64,000 nt of DNA, from positions 15,843,201 through 15,907,200 of the forward strand of contig CM051028.1 in assembly GCA_027627225.1 (NCBI GenBank). Direction: 5' to 3'. Shown in pieces: positions 34,201-45,642 of the stretch. The notes below the pieces were generated by a model. That model was given only the letters and a program-made list of their open reading frames with translations. It did no database searches and was not told the DNA's origin. Each line of letters opens with the position of its first letter. The stretch's first letter is position 1. The DNA comes from Congeria kusceri. Taxonomy: Eukaryota; Mollusca; Bivalvia; Myida; Dreissenidae. Made by a program: the position numbers and the translations under genes.

Positions 34201-37200
34201 TATTAAAGTGTGTACATTTGATCTTTCCTATCAGTTATTTGCAAAATAATCAGATTAAAATGACAATAAAACTTGAAAGCAGTCAGAAAAAACATTAAAA
34301 TGACGAAGAAAATGCTTCAGTACGCAATAAATCAACAAGTACTAATGTCGATTTGTTCCATCGTTTATTAGTGTTATGTACTTTAAACCAACTGTCAATT
34401 CAACGTATATACGTATATATTTGAGTTCCCGTATGTACAGACGAAAACTATTTGGTGATTAAAAACTAGCTTATTGTGCATTTGAAAGCAATGATTGTTC
34501 TTAACTTTTATTCAATTTTAAATTGAAATATATGTTTATTAACTTTATTTGGTTAATTTTATTTATGCCACTATATCTGTTGTAAGACCGTACACACTGT
34601 AAGGTAGCGTTCCCCTCTCATCATTCTGTTTATACAAGAAATGCAGTTATAAGGGTACTACTCAATTCTGATTTGATACTCAGTTAATAAAAATCAAATC
34701 ACTGGCATAACACTTCCTGAAATACTAGATTGCTTTTTTGATACTAACTTAGTTTCTAAAATGAAGGGTAATACTTCATTGACCTAAAATGCTCTGTAGC
34801 TAGATGTATTTGTTACTAGTAACTTCCATTTTCTTATCCACTGGTTTCATTTACTGCCCTTTTTGGGGATCATTATACTTGCTTTATTCATGAAATACAT
34901 TAATCGTTCTATTAATCAATGCTTAAAGGTTATGGTGGCTCCCAAAGTGATTACATCAACTACTTGACAATGCAGGCTCTAGTATTTGTACACACACTCT
35001 ACATGCAAGTCACTACACAGTACAAATTACGCAAGTGTTTACACAGTACATACTAAGCAAGTCTGTACACACTATGCAAGTCTTTGCACAGTACATACTA
35101 TGCAAGTCACTACACTGTACTCACTATGCAAGACTTTACACAGTACACACTATGCAAGCCAGTACACACTATGCAAGTCGTTACACAGCACACACTATGC
35201 ACACTACACAGTACACCGTCTCTGTGGTCTAGTAGTAACCGCGTTTGCCTACAGAGCGGGAGGGGGCAGGTTCAAGCCCTAACCGCAGCATACCGAAGTG
35301 GTTATAAGGTACTGGTTAAGCTCCCTCACCAACACTTGTCATTTGAGGGTAGTCCAGGACGGTTCAGCCGGTAGTCAAGATAATGTGATTGGGTGTGGTA
35401 TAATATCAAAGTGTCCAAGGTATGATAAAGTGGAAGCAGCACTATACAATGCTTCAGGTGGACACCGTCTTTATATGACTGAAAAGATGTTGGTGGGACT
35501 TTAAACCCAGCAAATAAACAACACTACACAGTACACACTATGCAAGTCACAACGCAGTATGCACAGTGAAAGTCACTACACAGTACACACCGTGCAAGTC
35601 TTCACACAGTGCACAATATGCAAGTCACTTAATTGTATCTATGTGACGCACCACGAGACTCTTTACCCAAAGTCACAGGCAGGGGTGTGGAAATATCAAA
35701 ATTGTTTACTTGTCCATGGACAAGTTAATTGAAAAAATCTACTTGTCCGCAAGCAACTGTTACTTGTCAAAACAAGAATAGTTTTTATTCCAAGCTTTCC
35801 TGATATATTTTTTCATTAAATAATATATAGAACACAATTTGTTTTTCAAATGTATAAGTATATAATAATACTATAATTAGTTTCCAACTTTTACATCACT
35901 TTCACACCCTGAAAGTGTACTTGTACGTGGACACCTAGACATGAACAATGTACTTGTTTGACAGTAAAATTACCACATCGGACAAGTCAGACATAGGATT
36001 TTCACACCCATGACCAGCGACGATTTTGTGTAATAGTAAGTAAGTGAGCTTGCCAGGCATAGTGTCCATTTTATGCAGTACTTAATTTGGTGCACATGGG
36101 AGAAAACATCTTTGACAAGGACATTACAAATATTTGAACAACCATCAGTTGAAAAAATATAACATTTTATATTCTTATTCCCATAGGTGTTTTTAACAGA
36201 CTTCACTAATGAGAGACGTTTGCATTGCGGACAGATGTTCACAGTTGTGGACAGAACTTTTCGATTATAGAAACAGAAGGCCTGTTGATACGTTATAAAT
36301 TACATTATTGTTATAGGCTTTCAAACTTACTATACATTTACAATAAATTGTCATATTACATATTTTGGTAATATGAGCTTTGATGATGAGCTGCATACAC
36401 AGTTCTGTTGTATTATCAATGTGGTGTTTTGGGTTTTTGATCACGCTCAGTGATATCTCACGTGTAAGACAAGCAGCTGACTATCCTTTCAGGCTTCTGA
36501 GAATGGTGACGGGGGGAGCATGGATACTGGCAGAGAGCACAATCTCAAGGACAATGAAGAGGAAGATGGCCAAGTAGAGGACCTAGAAGAGGTATGTACA
36601 TTTCCATACATTGCAGTTATGGACGTATGAACCTAAGGTTTTTATGCTAAGCTTCATACACAGTTGTATTATCAGCATGGTATTTTTAAGGTATTGATCA
36701 CGTTCAGTGATATCTCACGTGTAAGTCAAGCTGCTGACTATGCTTTCAGGCTTCTGAGAATGGTGCGGATGGAGGCATGGACACTGGCAGAGAGCACGAT
36801 CTCAAGGACGAAGATGAAGACAAAGATGGTGAAGTAGAGGACCTAAAGGTGGTATGTACATTTCCATGCATTGCAGTAATGGACGTATGAACCTATGGTT
36901 TTTATGCTTAGCTTCATACAAAGTTGTATTATCAGTGTGGTATTTTTGTGGTATTGATCACGTTCAGTTATATCTCACGTGGAAGGGCTTGTGGGATTTC
37001 ATTTAAACATACAACATTTATTTCACATATTAAAATGAACCTATAGGCCCAGTTTGGTAACTCTAGTTTGAAATTTGTCAAAATAATGGGCCTTTTTACA
37101 CAGAAAAATGTTACATATAAGCTATGTGGATAGATACAAGTTTTTCGGTAAGCTAGTTTCTCAGGAATGGCATGAGGGATTTTATTCAAACTTGAAACAC

Positions 37201-39165
37201 TTATTCCCCATATTAAAATGAACAAATGGGCCAATTTTGATAACTTTTTAGAAATTTTTCAGAATTATGGGCCTTTTAACAATTTGAAAATTTTCTTTCC
37301 TTTAGGTGGGGTTGTAGAATAAACTTTTGATAACTCGAGAATGAATTTTCGTACATAGATACCCTAAAGCAATACATAACTTGCCCTAAAGCAATACATA
37401 ACTTGTGATTGCATTTGGGGTGGGTTGAGTGGGGTCAAGGTCACTGTTACTATAAATTGAAAAAAAAACATGTTTTGCTGAATAACTCAAGAACAAATTG
37501 AAATATTTTAATGAAACTCTGTTATAAATACCATATAGTGAGACATTGCATGAGATTGCATATGGGGTCGATGGGGTCAAGGTCACTGTTTTGATAATTA
37601 GAAGAATGCTTTCCACTTAGTAACTTGAGAATGAAATTAACTTTAATTGGCCTTTTCTATTGAGTTTTTTTTTTTAATGCGAGTTACTCTGACAAGTACA
37701 AGTAAAGTCAAGTGCGCTGTCCACCGACAGCTCTTGTTATTTTTCGCAATAATATACTAATTTTTATGCATTTCAGATTTAATTGAGGATGGATATGCAC
37801 CGTCAAAAATCTGGAAGGAGGAACCTAAGAAAAAAACAAAGAAAACAGCAGGTAATATGACCTTAAATTGTTTCTGATATTTGTAATGTACTTAGCACAA
37901 CTGGTTTTGCTTTGGTGTCTGAAAATTAGTTGTGTTGCTTTTTGTTTCTGATTACCGGGGGTAGTTCATATAAAATATATCAGAAGTTAAAAAGGGAAAT
38001 ACCGCGCATATGGCACAAATTTGTGATGTTAATTGTAATACCTGATTTCATTAGTAAAGGCATGAGTATCAGTTTTTGTTGTTGTTTGTTTGCCGATTTC
38101 TATGCCCCCACAAAGTGGGCGGCATTAAGCTATTTGTCCGTCCATGGGTATGTACATACGTAAGTCCCAAAATTTTGTGGACTCAAGTCCTCTTTAACTG
38201 CTGGGCGGATTTCACTCAAACATTCACACCTGAAGAATCTTAATGTGTAGGTGATCGTAAAGTAAGGAATTTTCGCTGCAAGCAATTTTGGCAGAATTAT
38301 GACCTTGTTTCATGTTCTCCACTATAGAATATTACATGTATATGAAATAAATTTGTGGAGGCAAAATTAGTGTTGGCAACATGCCATTTGTCTGTGCCCA
38401 AACATGTGTCGTGGGGGCATCAGTGTCTGTGACACATCTAGTTTAACAAAATAAAAACTGACTGCATAGTTTAATTTTCACATTTCTGTATAGAAAATAT
38501 ATTTAGTTTCAAAGATTTATTTCAAAATTCTTCGGAATTGTGTCATACTTTTAGTACATTTGAGTCAAACAAGTCTGTCACTAATTCACAAATATAAGCC
38601 GGGCTTGCTAGCTCAGTTGGTAGAGTGCTGGATTACAAATCCAAGGATCGCGGGTTCGATTCCCAGCCCGGCCACATAACTTGTGTGGGTATTGGTCATA
38701 AAATTATTTCTGCGGCCATTCTCCCCCTACCTCTGATTCAAGTAGGGCAGTTGTCAGTTACTGGCATAAGTATGTGCACTTAGTACTGGTAAACCAGCTT
38801 ACAAGGAAAAGTGTGAGTAGATTAATTGACCGCCATTATATGACTGAAATACTGTTGAATACGGCGAAAAATCAAAATAAACAAATATCATTGAATATAT
38901 TAGTGCCATATTAATGCTTCACAAATATCATTGAATATATTAGTGATTTGTTTAATATATTTCAGATAAACACACTTGGAGCGATGAAGAAAAGCAGGCT
39001 CTGAAATCGTTTTTTGAAAAACATCTGAGATTATCAAAGGTCCCAGGAAAGCTTGACTGTATTAATGCCCCAAAAAAGCATCGGTGCCTTCTTAATATCA
39101 ATTGGCAAAAGATCAAGTTTGCAGTTTACAACATGATGAAAGCACGGAAAAATATATTACAGTAA
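31146..39165 (+). CDS. SANT/Myb-like C-terminal domain gene, copy 2
   Basis: Exons supported by splice sites and open frame: 32117-32207 (likely start ATG 32129, MRPQRKKGDKWVFKKTDLFL, ends phase 1), 36493-36591 and 36750-36851 (acidic, duplicated), 37777-37851 (DLIEDGYAPSKIWKEEPKKK, Lys-rich, phase 1 to 1) and 38966-39165. The last exon reads DKHTWSDEEKQALKSFFEKH, then VPGKLDCINA, LLNINWQKIKFAVYNMMKAR and stop. The pattern W-x2-EEK-x2-(A/V)L, (V/L)PGK-x2-C, W-x2-IK-x2-VYN is a SANT/Myb-like arrangement found at the C terminus of uncharacterised animal proteins, often with nuclear roles. The exons 32117, 37777 and 38966 join directly in phase 1. The acidic exons are phase 0 to 0, so they need extra linking exons that I did not find, or belong to alternative transcripts. 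An acidic, Lys-rich nuclear protein is inferred. Confidence 0.6.
31542..32003. mobile_element. MITE-like element with inverted ends
   Basis: GTCTCCGCGAAAG at 31549-31561 is the exact reverse complement of 31983-31995, and GTACC flanks both. The interior repeats phrases such as TTACTGGCC and CGGACA. No coding capacity. It lies in the presumed first intron of the SANT/Myb-like gene copy 2. Confidence 0.65.
32210..34980 (+). other. intron, nothing recognised
   Basis: Within the SANT/Myb-like gene copy 2. AT-rich; I see no further exon with convincing splice sites, although the phase mismatch with the acidic exons implies that one may be hidden here. Confidence 0.4.
34985..35216 (-). repeat. 27-31 bp dispersed minisatellite, left half (split by a SINE)
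   Basis: Units built on CACTATGCAAGTC(A/T)(C/T)TACACAGTACA. The reverse complement (TGTAGTGACTTGCATAGTG) is the unit found on the plus strand near 42.2, 45.0 and 48.0 kb. The array resumes at 35521 after the SINE. Confidence 0.85.
35218..35521 (+). mobile_element. tRNA-derived SINE inserted in a minisatellite
   Basis: Head with box A-like TGTGGTCTAGTAGTAACCGC and box B-like GGTTCAAGCCC; body with CCTCACCAACACTTGTCATT; tail TATATGACTGAAAAGATGTT, then GACTTTAAACCCAG and AATAAACAA. The 16-bp sequence ACACTACACAGTACAC occurs immediately before (35201-35216) and immediately after (35521-35536). This fits a target-site duplication, with the caveat that the host DNA is itself a tandem repeat of that phrase. 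The tail relates it to the SINE at 38598. Confidence 0.8.
35521..35630 (-). repeat. dispersed minisatellite, right half
   Basis: About four further units of the array starting at 34985 (CACTATGCAAGTCAC, CACCGTGCAAGTC, CAATATGCAAGTCAC). Confidence 0.8.
35680..36012. mobile_element. MITE-like element with imperfect inverted ends
   Basis: The left end GGGTGTGGAAATATC...ACTTGTCC is matched by the right end GGACAAGTCAGACATAGGAT, then TTTCACACCC. Inside, ACTTGTCC and TTGTACGTGGACA recur. No coding capacity. Confidence 0.5.
36493..36851 (+). CDS. tandemly duplicated acidic exon pair of the SANT/Myb-like gene
   Basis: 36493-36591 encodes ASENGDGGSMDTGREHNLKD followed by an acidic run ending VEDLEE. 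36750-36851 encodes ASENGADGGMDTGREHDLKD followed by an acidic run ending VEDLKV. The flanking intron sequence is duplicated as well (unit about 257 bp, GATCACGTTCAGTGATATCTCACG), with a third partial copy at about 36900-36980 that lacks the exon. Both exons are multiples of three in length. Confidence 0.65.
36960..37745. repeat. mollusc-type dispersed repeat with internal ~150-bp units
   Basis: Recurring phrases: GGGATTTCATTTAAAC or GGGATTTTATTCAAAC, TATTAAAATGAAC, GGGTTGAGTGGGGTCAAGGT and CGATGGGGTCAAGGTCACTG. It ends near GACAGCTCTTGTTA. It lies in an intron of the SANT/Myb-like gene copy 2. Confidence 0.5.
38100..38445. repeat. dispersed repeat with inverted GCCCCCAC ends
   Basis: Starts TATGCCCCCACAAAGTGGGC and ends TGTCGTGGGGGCATC, giving a short terminal inverted repeat (ATGCCCCCAC). 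The related element at 21068-21500 shares the left end in diverged form. Confidence 0.55.
38598..38880 (+). mobile_element. tRNA-derived SINE of mollusc type
   Basis: The head begins GCCGGGCTTGCTAGCTCAGT with box A and then box B (GGTTCGATTCC), closing with CCCGGCCA. The middle reads CTCCCCCTACCTCTGATTCA, then GTACTGGTAAACCAGCTTAC. The tail reads TATATGACTGAAATACTGTT, then ACGGCGAAAAATCAAAATAA. The body resembles what I know of bivalve SINEs with a conserved central domain. ACAAATAT at both ends is a probable short target-site duplication. The head does not fold as a clean tRNA (mismatched T stem), so it is not a tRNA gene. Confidence 0.85.
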
Positions 39166-39649
39166 ACAGTGCTTGCATGAATATCCTGGCTAGCTTTGCT
39201 CACTTGAAATTGTAGAATACAGTATTATAACAGAAATTAAGACCATTGGTAGTTGGTTAGTAATATAGTTTATAGTAATTGGAAAATTACAGCGGTGTCA
39301 TTTGCCCTATTTTGTGAATTGAGACAGTGGCGAGTGGTAGGGGTGGCATTTTTTCTGGAGTGGTGATTGACCTTATTTTTAAAACAAATCATTAGTTGGC
39401 AAGTGGTTGGGAGGCGTTTAATCGCATACCACTAGAAGCTATGACTAGAAACATGCTTAAGATTGCAACAGTTTAGTTTAAACCTGGAAAACTTTGTGAT
39501 TGTTATTACTTATTGCCAAAATCTTCCCAAAAGAAATGATTTGTGTAATGTTTTAGGTGCCAATATAAAATCTCAATGTTGAAGAACTATTTTTATGGCT
39601 GTATTTTTGGAAAACTGTTGAAATAATGTACTATTTCACGAAGTGCTCG

Positions 39650-40440
39650 GTGAGCTATTAGTATAGGGGACCTCTCCGGCATTGTCCATCGTCCTTGGTC
39701 CGTCACCCGTATACCATCAATAATTTGGTCCGTTATCGCGATAAAAACTTCATTTTTTATTCCATCTTAACCTAACTTGCACAGTTTGTGTATGGCCATA
39801 AAATCTCGAATGGGATTGTTATTGGGTCTGATCACACCAGAGTTATTGCCCCTTTTTCATGCAAAAAAAGTGCAAAAATGCCCTTTTCCAACGTATAGAC
39901 TTTATTTTCCATCCAATGTTAACCAAACTTTTACAGTTTGTGTGTGACCAACAGATCTCAGCAGACACCAAAAATAGGCCAGATCGTGTTTCAAACACCA
40001 GAGTTATTCCCCTTTGTTTATTAAAAAAATATACAAAAATGGACATTAATCAAGATAGAGACTTCATTTTACATCCAATCTTCACCAATCTTGCAAAGTT
40101 TGTCTATTATAATGAGATTACAGTTGAAGTCGAATATAAGCAAGATCGGACCAGAAACACCAGAGTAATTGCCCTTTGTGAAAAAAATATGCAAAAATGA
40201 ACATTGTTCAGGATAGAGACTTCATTTTTCATCCAATCTTCACCAATCGTATATAGTTTGTCTATGGACTTAAGACGACAGGTGAAGTGGAATATAAGCA
40301 TGATCAGGCCAGAAACACCAGAGTTATTGCCCCTTGTGTTTGGAAAAAAACATCAACAAGTTATCAATGATTGGCTTGCACACACAATTTTCGATTCAAT
40401 GTTGACCAAACTTACACAGTTTACTCATGACAATAAATGA
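39650..40440 (+). repeat. dispersed mollusc-type repeat, copy 2, with internal ~150-bp units
   Basis: Starts with GTGAGCTATTAGTATAG and a CATTGTCCATCGTCC phrase, then about four units containing GAGACTTCATTTT, CATCCAATCTTCACCAA and CCAGAAACACCAGAGT. It is the same family as 3010-3420. The open frames of 60-113 codons here follow from the repeat. Confidence 0.65.
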
Positions 40441-40699
40441 TTGATAACATTTGATTTCCAACCGTTGCAAGACTTGCATGCAGTTATTTGTACATGCAAC
40501 ATTGATGTCTTCAGAGCGTGCATTAACATCATTTATTATCATTGGACAGACAATTATCAAAGAAAAAGGAAAATTTTACCTTATAGCACAGCCATCGTAA
40601 TTATCGCATTGCAACAAGTTCTCCAAAACTGTTTGCGAAAGACATCAAAATCTACTGTTTCTGCATTTTCCAGAATTGTTAATGACTAAATGAAAAAGG

Positions 40700-42150
40700 G
40701 TCAGGAAAAATGTATCGAGAAAAATGATTTGAGAACCGTTAGCAAAAACACGCACATACACTACCCATCTCATACTTTAGTTAGCCCATCGCTCTAACCG
40801 ATGTCTTAAATCAAAATTGATCCTATCCCCCTCTGCGTATTGTTCAGATACCTTAATTTTCAAACCTGTCACAACGGTATGGTCTTCATCTTTACCAGCT
40901 CTCAGGTGAGCGCTTTGGGCCATCATGGCTCTCTTGTTGTAATAGTGGCCATTTGCTTGAATTGTATAATTGTAAAGGTATGGTTAACCTGCTGTTGATG
41001 TTAAGATAGTAACATGTTCTAATGTAATGTTAATGTTTCTGATAAGTTTTAAAATTATGTATATCACAAGTCATTTGTGCTACTGCAAAAAATCATCCTA
41101 AACTTTCTATGTAAAGCAACTTACATGTCCATATGATAACAAAAGTATATTTTGAAAAACTTGTTTCAAGAAATATTTGCCATAAAAGGAGATTCTTAAA
41201 TGTTTTCTGAAAAGTGTATATTTTAATTAACTATTCTATATATATCTATATATTCTATCTATAACTTTTTTAACAGTTTTATAGTTCTAACTATTCATTG
41301 TTCTGGTTGGTTTTGAATACCACTTGTCACAGTATCCCATAAGTTTCATTTAATGTGTGCCCTAAGGACCATGTGAGATTCAGCATCTTAAATGTTTTAT
41401 GTTAAATTTTGATACTAGTACATTTTATATACCAATAAATTATATCCTTAGAATCAATTGAATACCATCCTCATGGTTGCATTGGTTGTGTAGATGTATG
41501 CAATATATACATGAAATTAACATATTTTGAATGCAGCATACATGAGAAATAAAATTTGAAAGCTAAATACTTCTCTCATTCATATCTATTGACATTCAAA
41601 TTCGTGCCACAGTTTATTGGAACATCTTGAGCAGAAACGGTTCAAAACCAATTATTGCAGTTGGCCAGTGTAAAGCTTATAATCAGAAGATCGATAACAC
41701 CTCACAACAAGTTTTAGTTTGATTATCTAACATACAGTTTTCTTCAAAACTATGTATTTAGGAGCTTGATACGCTTTGAGAAATTGGGGTTGGTTTCTTG
41801 GATCAGTGAATATCGACGTCGACGAAAGGTCGTCAATAAATCGTTCTGATTGATAGCTAAAAGCTAGTTCGGGATGAAGTATTGAAACACAACTTTGTGT
41901 GAATCGGCTCGTTTTTGTGTCACTAAGGTTAATGCCAACTTGATCCAAGTTAGACAAATGTTTGTGGAATTCCTTGTTCATATGTTCATTCCACATGATG
42001 TCTTTAAATCATGGATAGCAGTGTCATTTAGGGATCCCTAAATTAATATGCGTGAAGTGTAATTGAACACCGAGAAACAAGATAGAAATTTACTGCAACA
42101 CTAATGTTGAAACAAAAGTGTGACACCATATTATTCTATAAACCACAAAC
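40700..42150. other. no gene seen
   Basis: A minus-strand open frame at 41727-41996 (89 codons) has a mixed composition but no recognisable domain and no visible splice partners, so I leave it as noise. Confidence 0.35.
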
Positions 42151-42159
42151 AAATATGAT

Positions 42160-42300
42160 TTTAGTAGATAATGTAGTTTCTTACATAGTGGGTTTACACA
42201 ATGTAGTGACTTATATCGTGTGTGCACATACGAATGTAGTGACTTGCAAGATGTGGATTCACACAAGTGTGGTGACTTACATACACAATGTTAGAAAGAC
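42160..42300 (+). repeat. dispersed minisatellite, locus 2
   Basis: Units of about 30 bp: ATGTAGT(T/G)(T/A)CTTA(C/T)AT, and CGAATGTAGTGACTTGCAAG. Same family as 34985, opposite orientation. Confidence 0.75.
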
Positions 42301-42429
42301 TTCTCGTTGATATTCATAGTTGTATAACAGTAAACGGTACAGAAAACGATATCGGGTCAACTCTGCCCAAAAACTTACTCGGTCCGGTCCAACCCGGCCC
42401 ACTATTCATTATTCAAATAAAATTAAAAG

Positions 42430-42540
42430 GAGTGTTTTTCAGAATCCTGGACAAAATCCACCCTGCTCATTTTTTCTTACCCGGACATAATCCCTCCCGA
42501 TAATTTAACCCCGCGGACAAAATCTTCCAGATAAAACACA
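42430..42540 (-). repeat. GTCCGGG-type repeat, inverted partner of 44030-44140
   Basis: Reverse complement phrases CGGGAGGGATTATGTCCGGG and GGATTTTGTCCAGG correspond to GCGGGAGGGCTAATGTCCGG and CGATTTTGTCCGGG at 44045-44125. The two blocks face each other about 1.5 kb apart. Confidence 0.55.
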
Positions 42541-42814
42541 TATTTTCAGTCTCCATATGTATTCAACTGATTCAACCAAATTATAAAATAGAATTTATAT
42601 GCAAACAATACCCATTTTCTTGAAAAATCAGTTGCTTATTAAAGTGGCAATAATGTGGACGTTTGACGGTTTATCTCTGGTTTAACACAAATATTCTAAC
42701 AACAAGTAGTTCATTAAGGTAGCAAGTATATTGAATTATCACCTCATGCAAGACCACCATTGGGTAAATAATTTAAATAAACAAGGCTTTGATAGTATTG
42801 CAAGCAATACAGGA

Positions 42815-43317
42815 GTCCCCTACCGGTGAAAACCTTTACTAATAAAACATTGTGCTATACCGTCAAATCGCCATTTATCTGTAGATGTGCAAAGTTTTAT
42901 ATTCAAATCCCATTTGTCACTGCAGTACTAAATTGTTTTTTTTTCTATTTTATTAACATTGACCAGACATTCGAGTTACTTTTTGAGTTATTGCAGTACT
43001 AAACTGACAGAGGGCAATCATATAGTCCATTCTGTGTACCAAGTTTCATGACATATGTTATGTTCTTTTCGAATTATTACAGTATTAAGTTTATTTCTAT
43101 TTTAAGTAACAGTAACGTGACCTTTGACCTCTGGTAAAAAATAAAGGGTCGTGCATAATACACACATTGCCGTTTATATGTAGACCAAGTTTCATCTAAG
43201 TATCTTCAGTACTTTTTGAGTTATCGCAGGAACAATATTTTGCGGACGGACAGCGTGACGGACTGAAGGACGGAGGGCAAACCTATAGTTCCCTCCGGTG
43301 AAACACCGGTAGGGGAC
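42815..43317. mobile_element. MITE-like element with 14-bp perfect inverted ends
   Basis: GTCCCCTACCGGTG at 42815-42828 is the exact reverse complement of 43304-43317. The interior has phrases typical of molluscan repeats (TTACTTTTTGAGTTATTGCA, CCAAGTTTCAT). A related right end occurs at about 46370 (TCCACTACCGGTGAAA). Confidence 0.7.
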
Positions 43318-43427
43318 TAATAAGCAGACATATATCAAAAATATTGTTCTTTAGTTTGATACGGAATATGGCATAAATATTTATTTTTGCAACAATTACT
43401 GTTTAATCGAATACAAACACGGTTTTT

Positions 43428-44022
43428 AGCTCGACTTTTCAAAGAAAAAAAGTCGAGTTATTGTCGTCGCTCTGTCGTCAGCGTCTGCGTTAGTTAAGCT
43501 TTTTTGTGAAGTTTTTTGTCCGAGTCCATTTCTCAAAAACTATCAGAGGTATCCATTTGAAAATTTCAATGCTTTTTCACAATCAAGGGTAATTATTTAC
43601 AACAAGGCAGGTAACCATGTTATTTGTTTTTTCAGAGTTATCTGACTTTGTTCGGACTTACAACTTTTGACATATTTTTGGTTAAATATAAAATTTCTCA
43701 ATAACTATCAAAGACATTAAATTGAAACTCAAGATACTTGTTTATGGTGCTCCTAAATTTCTAAATTGACTTGAAACTCAAGTACTTGATCACAGTGATA
43801 AATTTATTCTATAGACACGAGGAGGTAACTCTATCAAGGATTTCGTTTGCCCTTGTTTTCAGCTTGAATTTTAGCTTTAGGTCAAATGTCTCAATATCTA
43901 TGAGAGGCATTCACTTGAAATTCAACACACTTCATCACAGTGATGAACCCATTATGTTAACAAAATACTATCAAATTCGAGAAAGTCGAGCGTCCAGCAT
44001 CCGTAGACGGTGCTCTTGTTTA
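43428..44022. mobile_element. repeat bounded by inverted AGTCGAG motifs
   Basis: Begins AGCTCGACTTTTCAAAG with an immediate small hairpin (AAAAAGTCGAGTT) and ends GAAAGTCGAGCGTCCAGCAT, then GCTCTTGTTT. The interior repeats TCTCA(A/T)(A/T)A(A/T)CTAT and TTGAAA(A/C)T(C/T)CAA phrases about every 150 bp. MITE-like. Confidence 0.55.
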
Positions 44023-44884
44023 ATGTTGATGGGAGAATATGTCCGGGTTGTAAAAGCAACGGGAGCGATTTTGTCCGGGTACGTTAAATTAAGCGGGAGG
44101 GCTAATGTCCGGGGAATTTTTCGTCCGGATACCTGTCTTTCTTTCACATGTTGTACATTGCGTTAGAAACTGCACAAAGGCGTTAGAAACTGCACAACGG
44201 ATGTGAAATGCATTGGAAACAATCCATGTTCAGTTCACTGTCTTTCATTTAACACATACGGTACATGTGTGAAAAGAGGTTTGCAAAATGCAATACAAAA
44301 TGGCAACACAGTTTGAAATTCAATTTCATACCCAGTAAAGAAAAAAAAAAAATTAACTGTTCCTTTATCTATACCTTTATGGTAAAAACCTTTAGCTGCA
44401 TGTATGAATCTAATTATGTAATGAAAAAATACAGTAAAATATAAATATTATTATATAAACGGATTGTTAAGTTCATTACAAAATAAAACAAACAATTTTA
44501 AACAAACACGCTTTTTGTTCGCAGACACTAACAGATAATATTGATTATTATTTAGTTGGCAATGGCGTTTTTTTGCGATAAAAAGAGTCAACCTCAATAC
44601 ACAGGCCAACAATTAACCCTTGTTAAGCTAGGTTTAAAGTCTTTTAAATACCTAATTCAAAATAGAAATATACAATCTAGTAAAATATTTTTCCCCGCAT
44701 ATCAACTAACAGAGACATACAGGAAATGGAATTTAAATAATTACATTAAATTACATGATCTTAGAACACAATTTCTATCATAAATTCAACCTAGGATGTG
44801 TTTTTGAATATGACAGCGATTGCATATGACATTAGTTGAACTTTATTATTTGTGCACAATAAACATTTCTTTATTCAGTTAACA

Positions 44885-45068
44885 TATAGAATGTGCGTGT
44901 ACGTATGAATGTAGTGTCTTGCAAGGTGTGTATACACACGAATGTAGTAACTTGCATAGTGTGCTTACATACGAATGTAGTGACTTTATAGTCTGTGTAC
45001 ATACGAATGTAGTGACTTTATAGTCTGTGTGCATACTAATGTAGTGACTTGCATGGTGAGTTTACACT
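44885..45068 (+). repeat. dispersed minisatellite, locus 3
   Basis: About six units of ACGAATGTAGTGACTTGCATAG type separated by GTGTGTACATACGAA. Clean copies. Confidence 0.85.
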
Positions 45069-45109
45069 TCAACGAATTTCTAATTGAGGGTTTCGCCCCG
45101 TCCTCCCTC

Positions 45110-45350
45110 GAATCCAGCGTCTAGTTTAATTTTGGCCCTAAATCTGGAAGCCAGCTTAAAATTAGAATGGAATCCGGAATCCAGTTTAGTGCCCCGGAAC
45201 CCAGCTTCATTTAATAGCGGGATCCGGCATCCATTTTAATTTCAGGACAAAATCTGGAAGCCGAATTCGGAATCCAGTTTAATATCAGGGCCAAATCTGG
45301 AATCCAAATCCAGTTTTAGGAAAAACTAGAATCTGGCGAATCTCGGGGAT
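45110..45350. repeat. GGAATCCAGTTTAAT short-unit repeat
   Basis: About six degenerate units with (G/C)AATCCAG(T/C)(T/G)TA and AAATCTGGAAGCC. No coding capacity. Confidence 0.6.
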
Positions 45351-45578
45351 CTCACGCTCGTTATTCATCAGATGTGCGTGGCCATTTCATACAGTATCTT
45401 CACATATATATTATATCGATGAGGACAAGATGCTGTGCTGCAACTGCTGCAGCAGGTGAGAGTACAAGTTTTCAAACGAAATCAAATACAGCGTGATTTT
45501 ATGTTTTTTTTGTTGTTTTTTTTTACGTGGTCTTTGGTAACCCACTCTATTAAGTTTCTTCCCGCGAATGGTGACCGC

Positions 45579-45642
45579 CCGATATTCCGAAGGCCCAATA
45601 TTCCGAAGGCCCGTTATTCCAAAGGCCCGATATTCCGAACAC
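45579..45642. repeat. 18-bp tandem repeat CGATATTCCGAAGGCC
   Basis: Four units of (C/A/G)(G/A)(A/T)TATTCC(G/A)AAGGCCC. An inverted single unit (GGGCCTTCGGAATATC) is at 47771-47786, so the pair may mark the two ends of a 2.2-kb element. Confidence 0.75.

Noticed and set aside
38598..38674. tRNA gene (anticodon loop TTACAAA)
   Set aside because: Box A and B are present, but the T stem does not pair and the sequence continues into a SINE body and tail.
41727..41996. 89-codon minus-strand frame as a hypothetical gene
   Set aside because: No splice partners, promoter or domain; within the length expected by chance for this window.
43771..44166. 131-codon plus-strand frame
   Set aside because: Lies inside repeat elements with AGTCGAG ends and GTCCGGG repeats; composition and position show no coding signal.
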